In this document: piece by piece, positions 10,102 to 20,263 of the stretch
Position numbering within the stretch: position 1 is the first letter of the stretch
How the letters are laid out: every line of letters begins with the position of its first letter
Source of the DNA: Rana temporaria
Taxonomy: Eukaryota > Chordata > Amphibia > Anura > Ranidae
Reading direction: 5' to 3'
DNA: 64,000 nucleotides
Assembly: GCF_905171775.1 (NCBI RefSeq)
Contig: NC_053489.1
Coordinates: 243,542,231 to 243,606,230 of the forward strand
Position numbers and translations under genes: made by a program
Notes under the pieces: generated by a model
What the model saw: the letters and a program-made list of their open reading frames with translations, nothing else
What the model was told of the DNA's origin: nothing
The model's database searches: none

Positions 10102-11263
10102 TCTCTTAATTGTACAGGATCTTCGTCTTTGGAGGACTTGGGTTATGCACCTGACTTCAGATGATTTATTATAGGCAAACAAGGCTAAAAGGACAACTCT
10201 GGCATCACCCCTTCCCACTCCCAGAAAGCCTCTGTTTTTGTTGGTGTACGGACAACTCTCCTTGATAGAAGAAAACCTTCCTTCTTTTTTTTTTTTTTTT
10301 TTTCATTCATAGTGGTCTGTAGTACCTTCTGTCTTTCCAGAGAGGAATTCTGAGCCACAATGTTTGATTTTATGGAAATGTTTTCTGCCCTATTAGAGGC
10401 CTCGAATTAGCAGAAAGGGCGGAGTACAGAAAGGGAAAGACTCAACGTCTATCCCTTCCTCTCCCCCCTGTATGGCAAACCAGTAAGGCAACCTCCAATT
10501 GCCACAGGATGTCATTCCAACCCAACAGGGTTAAATACTCACCAGAGAAAGGAAAGTCGCACCAGTAGAACCACATTTTTTTTCCCGAAGGCCCCTCTCC
10601 ATGGCCACCATATCTTCCATTTCGTTAAGTTCAGTAACCTTTTTTAACCAAAGGTGGTTGTGTCTGTTTGCAGAAAAGTGGGATACGGTTTTTAATGGCA
10701 CAGCTTTTTCATAGCAAAGCAGTTAAGATGCCAAAGAGGAATTAAAAAAGTTGTTAAAATACAAATTCCATCAAATAAATGAATTTTCCAATATGTGCAA
10801 AAATCCAATTTTTTTTCATTTGGGACAAAGTAAATCTAAAAGTTTGAGTATAAGAGTTGGTAACTCTGCAGAATACAGGCAAAGCATATGCCAAACCAAT
10901 CAAACCTGGCTTCTTGTGAAACTTTTTTAATCAGCTGAAGAAATGACAAGCTTGTGGTCTTCTAGATCTAAGCCTAAAAGAGGCCAGGAGTGCGCCAAAA
11001 AACAATAGCAGTAGAATGTGCCAAAAGATGATCCTGACTCGTTTTAGATGCCGTTTAGACTACTAGATGTTCTGTATCTTCCTCCAGTGAAATTGATAAT
11101 ATTTTATAGTGAGGATGAAAATTTCTGTGTACTAAGTAAGAGAGTTGATCATTCACATGAAGATATTCCAGTATGTCCAAAATGCTGTGTGCTACTGTGG
11201 AATACACTGCCCTTTTTATGCTTCCATCCTTACAATTAATGCGTCTGTGTTAAAGTTTAAATA
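10102..11263. other. Intron with decayed repeat sequence
   Basis: I recognise no exon. The stretch 10350-10600 has a weak resemblance to DIRS Gag (FMEMFSALLEA on the + strand), but it is broken at once and I would not rely on it. A 20-base T run lies near 10287-10306. Confidence 0.35.
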
Positions 11264-11290
11264 TTCTCTCTCTCTCTCTCTCTCTCTCTC
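11264..11290. repeat. (TC)n microsatellite as polypyrimidine tract
   Basis: About 13 CT dinucleotides end five bases before the acceptor AAAAG of the 11296 exon, so the microsatellite is the polypyrimidine tract of that intron. Confidence 0.85.
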
Positions 11291-11295
11291 AAAAG

Positions 11296-11440
11296 CCAGT
11301 ATTGGATTTTAACTCGTGTGACTTTTCTGAGCAGGCCAAAGCCTCGATGTCTGAATCTCATGTGTCGTCATTGCAACCTTTGAAGCGGACAGACAGTCCA
11401 GACGCAGATGTTCTTGTATCAACTAAAGCTGCACAGAAAG
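11296..11440 (+). CDS. morc2: MORC2 exon before the chromo-like domain
   Basis: The exon starts after CTCTCAAAAG and ends at a donor GTAAAT, phase 0 in and phase 1 out. The peptide begins PVLDFNSCDFSEQAKASMSE, continues SHVSSLQPLKRTDSPDADV, and ends in AAQK plus one base. That base completes the Asp of DKGLHVEVRV in the next exon, which confirms the junction. This poorly conserved linker was assigned to MORC2 mainly by phase and position. Confidence 0.8.
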
Positions 11441-11857
11441 GTAAATAAGTGTGAAGCGAGTAATGCACACAGACTTTGTTGCCAATATTCCTTTACAGTA
11501 ACTACACACGAGAAACAGGCTTGTTTAACTTATGTAAAGTGGATATATAGTGTTTGTATTTAGGCCTCATGCACACTGGATATTATAAAAACAGCAGTAG
11601 CATTAGCTGTACAATGAGATTTGCAGCGTGTTTGGCTGTAGCATTTTTTTTTTTTTGCAAAACGATACTTCCACAAAAGCTTATGGCTCAAAAACGCTGA
11701 TAAACGCAGAACAGCAGTGTTTTTCAGCGTTTTAAAACTCCTCTTAAAACCCACAAGTTCTGGGGTTTTTTCCCAGCCAAAAATGCTAATAACAGCCTAG
11801 ACGTGCATGGACACACAGGATAACATGCTGAGGAGTTTACTGGTAGAATAGTAGAAT

Positions 11858-11948
11858 GGTAGAATAGTGTCTCGTATCAGTGGAAGGGATAAAGGCAAGC
11901 AAATGGCCACATCCGGCCCTCGGGCCGCAGTTTGGAGACCACTGCTCT
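11858..11948. mobile_element. hAT-like 3' end fragment
   Basis: The end sequence GGCCGCAGTTTGGAGACCAC followed by TG resembles the terminal region of the hAT elements at 24440-25703 and 29899-30142. Only one end is recognised. Confidence 0.5.
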
Positions 11949-11999
11949 AGTGGGACCTGAATTTAGTGCTTTGTTTTACAGGAGTGTCTGATTTGAGCC

Positions 12000-12785
12000 T
12001 ATCCATGATATTGACTTGGTCCTAAGTAGAAAGGTTGCCATTTAAGTTTCTATTACTTCGGCTTGCAGGGTTTTCTGAGTTGGCAGCCAGGAACCTTTCT
12101 TGGTGATTCATAGAGACAGAGTGATCTTTCAACCTCAGTCATCATTTTTTTTTTTGTGCCCGAAGTGATTTTTTCACATCTTAACCAAACTATTCTGTTA
12201 CCTTCTGTTTGTTTCAAACCGTGGACTCTGGAAGACCAAGCTTTTCATACTTTGGATATCGTTCATGCAGTAACAGTTTACTTACAGTTGAGTGTTGATT
12301 TGACAATCTGTCTGTTTTTGTCCTCCTTCCCGATGGCCCTAGGAAGGGTCAAACTGCTTCAAAAATCTACTTTTTCTGGATGGATTTGTCAGCTTATTTC
12401 TCAAATGTATGGCCCTAAAGGAAAGGTCTCACATTTCCTGTAACTGCTCATTCTACCAGGTGTGTTGCCTCCTGGGCTATTCAAAATCAAGCTTCTGTAG
12501 TTCAAGCTTGTAAGTTTTCTACCTGGTCTTCAATTCATACCTTCCACGTTTTTACCAGGTAGATGTTTGGACCTCTGTGGATGCTATCAGTTGGGAGAAG
12601 GGTCTAGCAGGCAGCTGTGTGAGGTTCTAATCTGTGTTGGTTCTGTTTTTTGGGGGGTTGTGGACTTGTTGCATTATTGCCCTCCTCTCATATTCAGTGC
12701 TTTGGGACTTCCCTATCGTAATTGATATGAAGATGTCCTGTGATGTGTGATAAACAAAAAATATTTGGTGTAGCTGTAAAATCTA
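12000..12785 (+). mobile_element. Older DIRS element A0, left part (recombinase end)
   Basis: The stretch 12156-12430 encodes a decayed DIRS tyrosine recombinase (LNQTILLPSVCFKP, GWICQLISQMY). From about 12440 another frame gives TAHSTRCVASWAIQNQAS and then TWSSIHTF, the HxxR motif and the segment before the catalytic tyrosine. CTTTGGGACTTCCC follows, as in other DIRS 3' ends. The element is interrupted by DIRS A, and its right repeat resumes at about 17954. Confidence 0.7.
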
Positions 12786-13010
12786 TTTCTCTTCCGTTCA
12801 TGGACAGCCACAGCAGCCTTTGACCTTAGGGTTATATCCGCTTCCTTCAGGAGAGTTAGGCATAAACAAAGCACTTTAAGTGTTAACAACACTTTCCTCA
12901 GTGCAGCTCCTCCCAGGGGGCGTGGTTCCCCGGGTATAACCCACACCCTGCTCTAGCAGCTCCAGTTTCTTTCTGCCTAACGTCGGGAGAGGACAGGCAC
13001 TCTGGAGTCC
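12786..13010 (+). repeat. DIRS A left inverted terminal repeat
   Basis: This arm is the reverse complement, with few mismatches, of about 17735-17953. It covers TTAGGGTTATATCCGCTTCC, AAAGCACTTTAAGTGTTAAC and TAACCCACACCCTGCTCTAG. DIRS inverted repeats are thought to hold promoter and replication signals. Confidence 0.85.
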
Positions 13011-13282
13011 CTGTACTCTGGAGATTTTTTTTTCTTTTTATTATTTTGTTCCTGCATTTTGAATCCTGTGATTCTTCTATCAACAGCCGACTGGGTGACA
13101 GGCTGAGTCTTGACTCTTGTAGTCCCCCCATGTTCGGCCATCGAGCGTGTGCCGGCCCTCAGCTCAGCTCTGGGTCGTCCACGACAGGCCCCATTACTCC
13201 AGGGGCGGCCGGGGAACTACATGTTCCAGGACACACATGACCGGTCTCTATGGCCTTGTCACAGTGTGTCTGGCCGACAGCC

Positions 13283-13342
13283 ATGCCGTTAGTGGACGTT
13301 GGTTCTGTCCGGGATACCTCCAGCCGGGTAGTCGCAGGACAG
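13283..13342 (+). other. DIRS A 5' leader ORF ending at a splice-donor-like site
   Basis: Twenty codons from ATG read MPLVDVGSVRDTSSRVVAGQ and run directly into CAG|GTAAGT. The DIRS copy at 22843-22902 has the same frame with three substitutions. The other two copies keep the donor-like GTAAGT although their frame is damaged. A candidate acceptor CCCTAG lies just before the Gag ATG (13930-13931). Splicing is inferred only. Confidence 0.45.
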
Positions 13343-13590
13343 GTAAGTAGAGGCCCCTTGCCCTGGCAAGGTGGTTTGGCTGGTGTTTTCCCTGGGGAGG
13401 TCGACTGAGGGTCCGCCCTGCTTTCCTCTGCCTCCTTCCCCTGACTGGGTAGCGGCTGTGAAGGGGGGCCTCCTGGGGTTTCTTTATTGCCAACCGGGGC
13501 CCGTGTGTTGTGGGGGACTGTGTTTTTACTCTGGGGGTGCTACTGTATGCTGCTGTGTTTGGTGCATCACTGGGGAATTAAAACTGCGCC

Positions 13591-13687
13591 ACGGCCGCCA
13601 TTTTGCCGTGGTCGCGGTTTACATAGCTCGGCGGCCATTTTCCTGTAGCCCGCTGGTGATTTTTACCTCAAACGGCGGCCATCTTGG
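13591..13687 (+). promoter_or_regulatory. Three YY1-like motifs in DIRS A 5' region
   Basis: GGCCGCCATTTTG (about 13593), CGGCGGCCATTTTC (13629) and GGCGGCCATCTTGG (13673) are three close matches to the YY1 consensus GCCGCCATNTTG on the + strand. The cluster recurs at the same place in DIRS C and C0. A promoter role is inferred by analogy with the YY1 site of mammalian L1. Confidence 0.55.
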
Positions 13688-13933
13688 AAATGTCTTGGCC
13701 TCTTGTGACAGTTTTAGCACTGTAAAACGCCGCAAATCTTCCCTGGGTGACAGATGCAGCACAGCCAGCACACCTCTGGGTTTCAGCTCTTTCTGCAACC
13801 GGGTGGGGTGGTGAGTCCCTGGGAGGCCTCTGCTTCTATTTTTGCAGCTGGGAGGTGACTGGTGGGTTGTTCTGCCTTGTAGTACACAGCGGTGGGGCAA
13901 CATGGAACCTGAACTGGTGTTTCTGCCCTAGCA

Positions 13934-14930
13934 ATGCCTGAGTTATACTTTAATCCCCCTGCCCCTGACGCATCTGTTGAGGCAATGTCGGCTGTCCTTG
14001 AGGCGTTTCTCGCCAGGTTTGAAGCAGCTAGTGCCCAGAAGGTGGGTACAAAGCGTCCCCTCCCTGAGCCTGCTTCTGGGGATATCTCCGACACAGATCT
14101 GGTTCTGTCATGTCAGATGATGCAGGCTTAACCCACACGGACTGTGAGGATGACTCTGCCTCAGGGTCAGTAAATGATAGGGAATTTGTTAGAGCTTTTA
14201 TTTCTGCAGGTGATACTCATAAACTTGAGGATTTGGCGGGGGCACCGGATGTGCCGGTCCCTTTTGGGTTCCGCAAACCGCCCAGCACCGCAAAAGTATT
14301 TCCCTGTATTCCATATTTGGAGCAGTTAAGCTTTGTAAGGAATGGGACACGCCACAGAAAGTTTTTGCTGTTCCTAAAAACTTTGCGGTCCGTTATCCCT
14401 TTGAGGAGGACCTTTTGATAAAGTGGGTCTCTCATCCATCAGTGGCCCCTCCCGTGTCCAGACTGAGTAAAGCCACCTCATTGCCTGTGGAAGGGGCTCC
14501 CGCTTTTGCGGACCCCACTGATAGGAGGGTGGAGGCTGTGGCCTGCTCTATGTTCACAATTGTGGGTTCGGCTGTGAGACCGGTTGTGGCCGGGTCTCTG
14601 GTGTCGCAGACACTGACTGGACGGGCAAAGTTGTTGCTGCAGAAGCTGGAGAAGCAGGATGCTTCCGAGGCCTGCAAGGACCTGGCTAAACAATTGGTTC
14701 AGGGTCTAGAATTTGTCTGTGAGTCTGCCCTGGATACTCTTCCCTTGCTCCCACAGTCTGGGAAGGGCAAGGAGCCTTGCCGTAGGCAAGGGCCCTCTTT
14801 TACTACCCCAAAGCGTTTTTTTCGTGCGCCCAGTGCGGCGGGAAAAAGTTTGCAAGGTGCTAAGGCGCCCGCTGCAGGGCAGAAGCGCCCCTGGTTCCGC
14901 AAGCCTGCGGACAAACCTGCTTCCGCATGA
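13934..14930 (+). pseudogene. DIRS A Gag-like ORF, frameshifted
   Basis: The start MPELYFNPPAPDASVEAMS, then VLEAFLARFEAASAQK, matches the Gag start of the copy at 46173. Three frames cover it: 13934-14131, 14110-14418 (with VPVPFGFRKPPS) and 14415-14930 (KWVSHPSVAPPVSRLSKATS through KPADKPASA). The C-terminal 170 codons are intact and end in a basic, Pro/Lys-rich tail. At least two frameshifts and a deletion near 14105 break it. Confidence 0.75.
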
Positions 14931-15079
14931 AGGTCTGCCCCCGCCCGTGTCTCGGGTGGGGGGCGGCTTCGCGGCTTGGTGGAGGTCTCTTCTCTCCCAC
15001 CGTTGGGTTTGCGAAGTAGTTTCCTCGGGGTACAAGATAGTTTCTCTCTTGTCCACCAAACAGATTTTTTCCTTCCAAC

Positions 15080-15960
15080 CTCCAGCTTCCTCCGGTTCGC
15101 CGGCAGGCTCTGTCAGGGGCTGTCTAGGATCTTCTGGTCAGGGGAGTGATTGTACCAGTTCCCTCGTTGGAACGGTTTCAGGGGCTTTACTCCAATCTGT
15201 TCGTAGTACCCAAGAAGGAAGGGTTCCGTCCAATCCTGGACCTCAAGGCCCTCAATTGCTTTGTCAAGGTGCAAAAATTCCGGAGCTCCAAGAGTTCGGC
15301 TGGCTTCTGAATATCCAGAAGTCGGTGGTTCCGTCTCTGCGTCTGGAATGCCTAGGGCTAGTCCTGGATTCTGCGGAGGTGAGAGTTTTTCTCCCAACAG
15401 AGAAACTCCAGACACTGCATTCTGCGGTACAGCAGTTGTTGACCCAGAAGTGGTCATCTCTTCGATTCTGCATGAGGGTTCTGGGTCTGATGGTGGCCTC
15501 TTTCGAGGCTGTTCCTTATGCCCAATTCCACACCAGGGAACTACAGAAGGAGATTCGGTCATTGGGACAAGCTCCCGTCTTCTCTGGATTACCAGATTCA
15601 GATGAGTTAACTGGTCAAGTCTTCCCTGGTATGGTGTCCGACGTGTCCGGTGCTTCGGACCGGGAAGTCTTTTCTGCCGTGCCAATGGACAGTGGTCACG
15701 ACGGATGCCCGCCTCTCCGGCTGGGGGGGGGGGCGTTTGGGGCACCCAGTCAGCCCAGGGGCGCTGGACTCTGGAGGAGTCCCGCCTTTCAATCAATGTT
15801 CTGGAGCTCCGAGCAATCAAGCTGTGCCTTGCCAGGTGGTCCCTGGAGCTGCAGGGCCGACCGGTCAGGATCCAGTCTGACAACGCCACGGCCGTGGCGT
15901 ACGTCAATCATCAGGGAGGCACACGAAGCTCGACTGCAGCGCTGTAAGTCGCGCACATCC
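15080..15960 (+). pseudogene. DIRS A RT/RNase H, RT core deleted
   Basis: Fragments in several frames read LLVRGVIVPVPSLERFQGLY, FVVPKKEG and ILDLKALNCFVKVQKFR. They then jump at about 15,280 straight to EFGWLLNIQKSVV. The intervening catalytic RT core, present in DIRS C at about 42765-43010, is missing. RNase H follows (LSGWGG at about 15715, VLELRAIKLCLARWSLELQG and SDNATAVAYVNHQ by 15915). The element cannot make its own RT. Confidence 0.8.
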
Positions 15961-15974
15961 TTCGGTGGGCCGAG

Positions 15975-16490
15975 AGGTCCGTTCCGGCTCTGTCGGCCGT
16001 GTACATTCCGGGTGTTCAGAATTGGCAAGCCGACTACCTGAGTCGCCAAACACTGGACCCAGGAGAATGGTCACTTCACCCGGAGGTGTTTCGGAGTCTG
16101 TGCCTAAAGTGGGGCACTCCAGACGTGGACCTCCTAGCGTCCCGTCTCAATTGGAAGGTGCCACGGTTCGTGGCCAGGTCAAGGGACCCGTGGGCGGACG
16201 CGTCAGAAGCGTTGGTGGCACCTTGGGGTCACTATCGCCTGATTTACGCCTTCCCTCCTCTGAAGCTTCTTCTTCGTCTGCTGCGCAGAGTGGAAGCCGA
16301 GGGAGTTCCAACAATCATGATCGCCCCAGACTGGCTGCGCCGCTCCTGGTACGCGGACCTGGTGCGTCTGGTGGCAGACACCCCCTGGCGTCTACCCCTG
16401 AGAGAAGATCTTCTGTCGCAGGGTCCGATCTTCCACCCTGCTTTACAGTCGCTATCTTTAACGGCGTGGCTGTTGAGAGCCAGGTACTGA
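15975..16490 (+). pseudogene. DIRS A methyltransferase-like region
   Basis: The frame is open from about 15999 and reads YIPGVQNWQADYLSRQ, then WGTPDVDLLASRLNWKVPRF, HYRLIYAFPPLKLLLRLL and PTIMIAPDWLRRSWYADL. The DLxASRxN, YAFPP and APDWxRRxWY blocks are the conserved core of the DIRS C-terminal Pol region annotated as a DNA adenine methyltransferase-like domain. About 160 codons are free of stops, making it the best-kept part of this copy. Confidence 0.7.
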
Positions 16491-17498
16491 AGGACCGAGG
16501 CGTATCAGGCTCGGTGGTCTCTACCATGCTGCGTGCACGGAAGTCTACCTCACGTAGGATTTACCATCGTACGTGGAAGGCCTACATCTCTGTGTGAGGA
16601 GATGAAGTGGCACCCTCGTTCTTACGTAGTGTCCAGGATTCTGCTGTTTTTACAGCAGGGAGTGGATCAGGCTCTCGCCTTGAGTACGGTTAAGAGTCAG
16701 ATTTCGGCTCTGGCCATTTTCTTTCAGCGACCCTTGGCAGCGCACTCCTTGGTACGTACGTTTGTACAGGGGGTCCGTCGTGTTGCCCCTCCGGTGCGCC
16801 ATCCGCTGCCCCATGGGCCTTGAATTTAGTCCTTTCGGTGCTTCAGGATACTCCCTTTGAGGACATCCTGAGAGATCCCTTTGTTGACTCTGTCACAAAA
16901 TGTGTTTTTTTCTGGTAGCAATTACCTCTATCAGACGAGTATCTGAACTGGCGGCCTTGTCTTGCAAGGCTCCCTACTTAGTCATCCATCAGGATAAGGT
17001 GGTGCTGCGGCCACAGCAGTCTTTTCTCTTGAAAGGTCGTTTTCGGCTTTTCACATTAATGAGGACATTGTTCCATCCTTATGTCCTCGGCCGAAAAACC
17101 AGAAGGAGGTCACTTTACATTCCCTGGATGTGGTTCGGTCCCTACGAGTGTACTTATCTGCTACGGCTCCGTTCCGGAAGTCGGACTCACTGTTCGTGTC
17201 CGTGAATGGTCCTAAAAACGGTCTGGCAGTCTCGTCGGCCACCATTTCTAGGTGGATCCGACAGGTTGTGCTTCAGGCCTATGCCCTGCAGGGGTGGGTG
17301 CCTCCCTTTCGGGTTACGGAGCATTTGACCAGGGCTATCAGTGCCTCTTGGGCTTTCCAGCATCAAGCCTCTTTGTTACAGGTGTGTAAGGCAGCGACCT
17401 GGTCGTCGGTCCACACTTTTTCAAAGTTTTACGAGGTGGATGTGAGTGCATCTTCTGATGCCTCCTTCGGCCGCAAGGTGTTACAGGCGGCAGTTTAA
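16490..17498 (+). pseudogene. DIRS A tyrosine recombinase, frameshifted
   Basis: The protein spans three frames. The first has STMLRARKSTSRRIYHRTWK and, after a shift, AIFFQRPLAAHSLVRTFVQG. The second (16900-17205) has TSIRRVSELAALSCKAPYLV with the likely first catalytic Arg. The third (17130-17498) has TEHLTRAISASWAF (HxxR box, H and R kept), TFSKFYEVDV (catalytic Tyr kept) and ASSDASFGRKVLQAAV at the end. The enzyme integrates the circular DIRS DNA. Residues are kept but the frame is broken. Confidence 0.8.
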
Positions 17499-17604
17499 AG
17501 TTGGAGTTCCTCCGTTTTGAGTAACTCCGGTTTCGTTTGGGGTGTAAGCTTGGTTTGCTGTGGCGTTTTCCCACCCCTTCGAATTTTTTGACACTGCTTG
17601 GGGA

Positions 17605-17720
17605 CGTCCCTAAGGTCAAAGGCTGCTGTGTCCGTCCATGAATGGAAGAGAAAATAGGATTTTTGTACTCACCGTAAAATCCATTTCTCTGAGTTCATGG
17701 ACGGACACAGCACCCACCCC
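17605..17720 (+). repeat. DIRS A internal complementary region
   Basis: The first half (AAGGTCAAAGGCTGCTGTGT onward) is the reverse complement of the left terminus at about 12790-12830. The second half (TTTGTACTCACCGTAAAATC onward) is the reverse complement of the right terminus at about 17895-17945. This is the DIRS template for joining the two ends into a circle. Confidence 0.85.
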
Positions 17721-17953
17721 TCCTTTTGTTTGTACTGCTTGTTAAGAACTGGAGCTGCTAGAGCAGGGTGTGGGTTATACCCGGGGAACCACTCCCCCTG
17801 GGAGGAGCTGCACTGAGGAAAGTGTTAACACCTAAAGTGCTTTGTTTCTGCCCAACTCCTGAAGGAAGCGGATATAACCCTAAAGTCAAAGGCTGCTGTG
17901 TCCGTCCATGAACTCAGAGAAATGGATTTTACGGTGAGTACAAAATCACTATT
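17721..17953 (+). repeat. DIRS A right inverted terminal repeat
   Basis: Complement of the left arm (12786-13010). The outer end GGATTTTACGGTGAGTACAA has no counterpart in the left arm but is complemented in the internal complementary region, as expected for the longer DIRS terminus. Confidence 0.85.
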
Positions 17954-18150
17954 TTTTTAAGGACATCACAGGACACCGGGATTCCCCTACCTACTTCCTA
18001 TACTGAGGAATACCAAACAGAGTCTGTGCCTGAGAGGGGATTATTTTTTTAGTGTCCAATCACTTGAAGGTGGCAGCATAAACCTATTATAATGGATATG
18101 AAAATGCCTGTCATTACAGGTAAACCAAAAATCCAATTTTTTTCCCTAAA
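17954..18150 (+). mobile_element. Older DIRS A0, right end
   Basis: The sequence resumes with AAGGACATCACAGGACACCG, and ATGGATATGAAAATGCCTGT occurs near 18092. These relate to ATATGAAGATGTCCTGTGAT at 12725-12744, left of DIRS A, as expected for an internal complementary region and a terminal repeat of one older element. No coding sequence. Confidence 0.5.
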
Positions 18151-18830
18151 TGCTGTTCACATAACTTTTATAGTTCCCTGTTAGGCATGTCAGATTTAGA
18201 TTTAACGTACAGGTCCATTTAAAGCAGAACTAAAGTGTGTAAACAAACTGTAAGCAGGCAGGCTATTTATCACAGAAGAGAAATTGCCAATGTTGATATT
18301 TACCTGCTTGTTCCCAGACTTCACAGTGTACAGTGAGCTGCGTAATGGTGTTACAATACTTTTGGGAAGGAAGAAATGTGAATGCGCTGTCAAAAGCTAA
18401 TACAGTGATCTCCTTGGGTGGTTAAAAATATAAGCATGTACTTAAACTGAAAATTTAGTCAGAAAATTAATTCTGCTAGATCACATCAGGCTTGGCCCCT
18501 TTTGCAGGTATAGCCATGTAAAACATTAAAAATAAGTGTCTATACTGTTTAAAATTCAATAGTACACTCTCTCGCCCTACTCTGAACATACTCAGTTGCT
18601 CTCCATTTTCAGGTACAGCTGAGTTTGTAAATGCTGATCTGTGGACAGCCTTGAAGCAGAATTAAACCCTCCTATGCTTTACAGCCAAGGAAGCTGCTTC
18701 TATTTGATCTGAAACGGCCATGGTGCTGAACATGTGATCAGTTATGACGCCAGCCATTTGATAGTTTGAGTTTGGTTGAGGACACAAGCAAACGTGACAG
18801 CAATCCCAGCATTCCAGGAATGTAAGGGCT
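18151..18830. other. Intron, no gene seen
   Basis: Intronic sequence with no recognised exon. AAAGCAGAACTAAAG (about 18221) and AAGCAGAATTAAAC (about 18652) resemble the ends of small frog repeats, but I cannot define an element. Confidence 0.35.
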
Positions 18831-19500
18831 CATTTTCACTTGCTTCGACTTCAACAAACATTAACGGCTAGTTTATACTTGCTTCAAAGCATGGCTTGGG
18901 ACAGGTTTTGTTAAAGCTCTCTGAATGCTAGTCAAAGCTCCTGTCAATAAATAAAATGTTTAGCTTACAGTCCTTTTTACACCTTGCTTTTGTTTTGCTT
19001 GGGCTACGCTTCAAAAATTATACCCCGTGTAGCTTTAGTGGTGCTTCAAAGCCTCTATAGAATGCTGACGAAGCTCGTTTTTTAAGCCTTATCGAAGCCC
19101 CACCAACGCCTCATCAAATCGCCAAGCAAGGTGTAAACAGGACTGTAAGGGCTCATTTACACTTCAAAACAAGGCTTCGGACAGGCTTTGTTAAAGCTCT
19201 CTGAACGCTGTCACTAAATAAAGTGGTTAGCTTACAGTCCTGTTTCAACCTGTTTTTGCTTTGCGTCGACTTTGCTTCAAAAATTATATCCCATGTAGCT
19301 TTAGTGGTGCTTCAAAACATCATCTTCAAAGCCTCAGTAGAAGGTAAAGCTCGCACGAAGCCCCTCTGCTTCACCAATGCTCCAAGCAAAAGCAAGTGTA
19401 AACAGGACTGTAAGCTGACCATTTTATTTAGTGACAGAAGCTTTGACTGGCGTTCAGAGAGCTTTAAAAAAAGCCTTGTTTTGAAGCAAGCGTAAACTAA
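18831..19500. mobile_element. Composite inverted/direct repeat (AAGGCTTCGGACAGG family)
   Basis: Units containing GTTAAAGCTCTCTGAA occur at about 18910 and 19190, and the inverted form CAGAGAGCTTTAAAA at about 19456. GTAAACAGGACTGTAAG occurs directly near 19133 and 19397, and the reverse (CTTACAGTCCT) near 18963 and 19230. Two or three nested or tandem copies of a palindromic element explain this. No coding sequence. Confidence 0.6.
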
Positions 19501-19766
19501 CCCTAACTGTTTAAACCATTAAATGGCATCCTCCAGAAAGAAGAAATAGAAGCAATTCTGTAGGTAATTTACAACGCACACTCATTTTAGTGGCAATATT
19601 ATTAATGTGGAATGAATGCGCCTTCTGTAAAGAACATTATTTTTTATCAAGTAATGCGTAAAGTTCCCCTTTTAACATAAAAATATATATCTGAGGCTAA
19701 GTCTGTTGAATAATTATAAGATTTTTTTTATCCTGCAGTAGCAATAACACAATTACTTGTCCACAG

Positions 19767-19908
19767 ATAAAGGCTTGCATGTGGAAGTGCGTGTAAACAA
19801 AGAGTGGTTCACAGGGCGTGTGACTGCTGTAGAATCTGGAAAACAGGGTGTTCGCTGGAAGGTGAAGTTTGACTATGTACCCACAGACACAACTCCGCGT
19901 GATCGATG
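19767..19908 (+). CDS. morc2: MORC2 exon: chromo-like domain
   Basis: The acceptor TTGTCCACAG and donor ATG|GTAATG bound 142 bases that enter in phase 1 and leave in phase 2. The peptide DKGLHVEVRVNKEWFTGRV, then KFDYVPTDTTPRDRW, is nearly identical to the MORC2 chromo-like (Tudor-type) domain. The final Trp codon is split: TG here and G at 24216. This is the strongest single identification of the gene. Confidence 0.95.
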
Positions 19909-20263
19909 GTAATGTTTCCTGCATAGCATTTTAGTTTGTTATTGTGTGTGGATGGCAAGCTTCTCGTGTGTTAGAAAAACGGTTGAATAAATATAAATTG
20001 CAAGCTCAATTATAGAAAAGTATTTTTTCAATACTTGCAGATTTTGCTTGCCAGAATTCTTACTTGTCTAAGCAGCACAGAAAAGTAAAAGATTCAAGAA
20101 GTGCTTCTGTTTGACAGATATCTTATTCCACATCATTCATTATTTTTACAGATAAAGCAAATATTCTGGCAAAGTTTCAGTAAAAGCGTAATTACATTGC
20201 TGTGGATAGCTAAGTGCTGAAGTTTGAAAGCAAAGAAAAACATGATTCTTTTGAGGCTTTTAA

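Larger units (their letters stand above)
12786..17953 (+). mobile_element. DIRS-like retrotransposon A
   Basis: A tyrosine-recombinase retrotransposon with the full DIRS layout: left inverted repeat (from TTTCTCTTCCGTTCATGGAC), 5' region, Gag, RT/RNase H, methyltransferase-like region, recombinase, internal complementary region (about 17605-17720) and right inverted repeat (to about 17953). The repeat arms match over more than 200 bases (for example GGTTATATCCGCTTCCTTCA at left, complement at about 17857-17876). All genes are frameshifted, and the RT core is deleted. It is nested in the older DIRS A0. Confidence 0.9.

Noticed and set aside
10350..10600. Possible DIRS Gag remnant
   Set aside because: Similarity is limited to about ten residues and the frame is broken at once; too weak to call.
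15113..15907. 264-codon open frame on the - strand
   Set aside because: It is antisense to DIRS RT/RNase H, GC-rich and without motifs; an antisense shadow.
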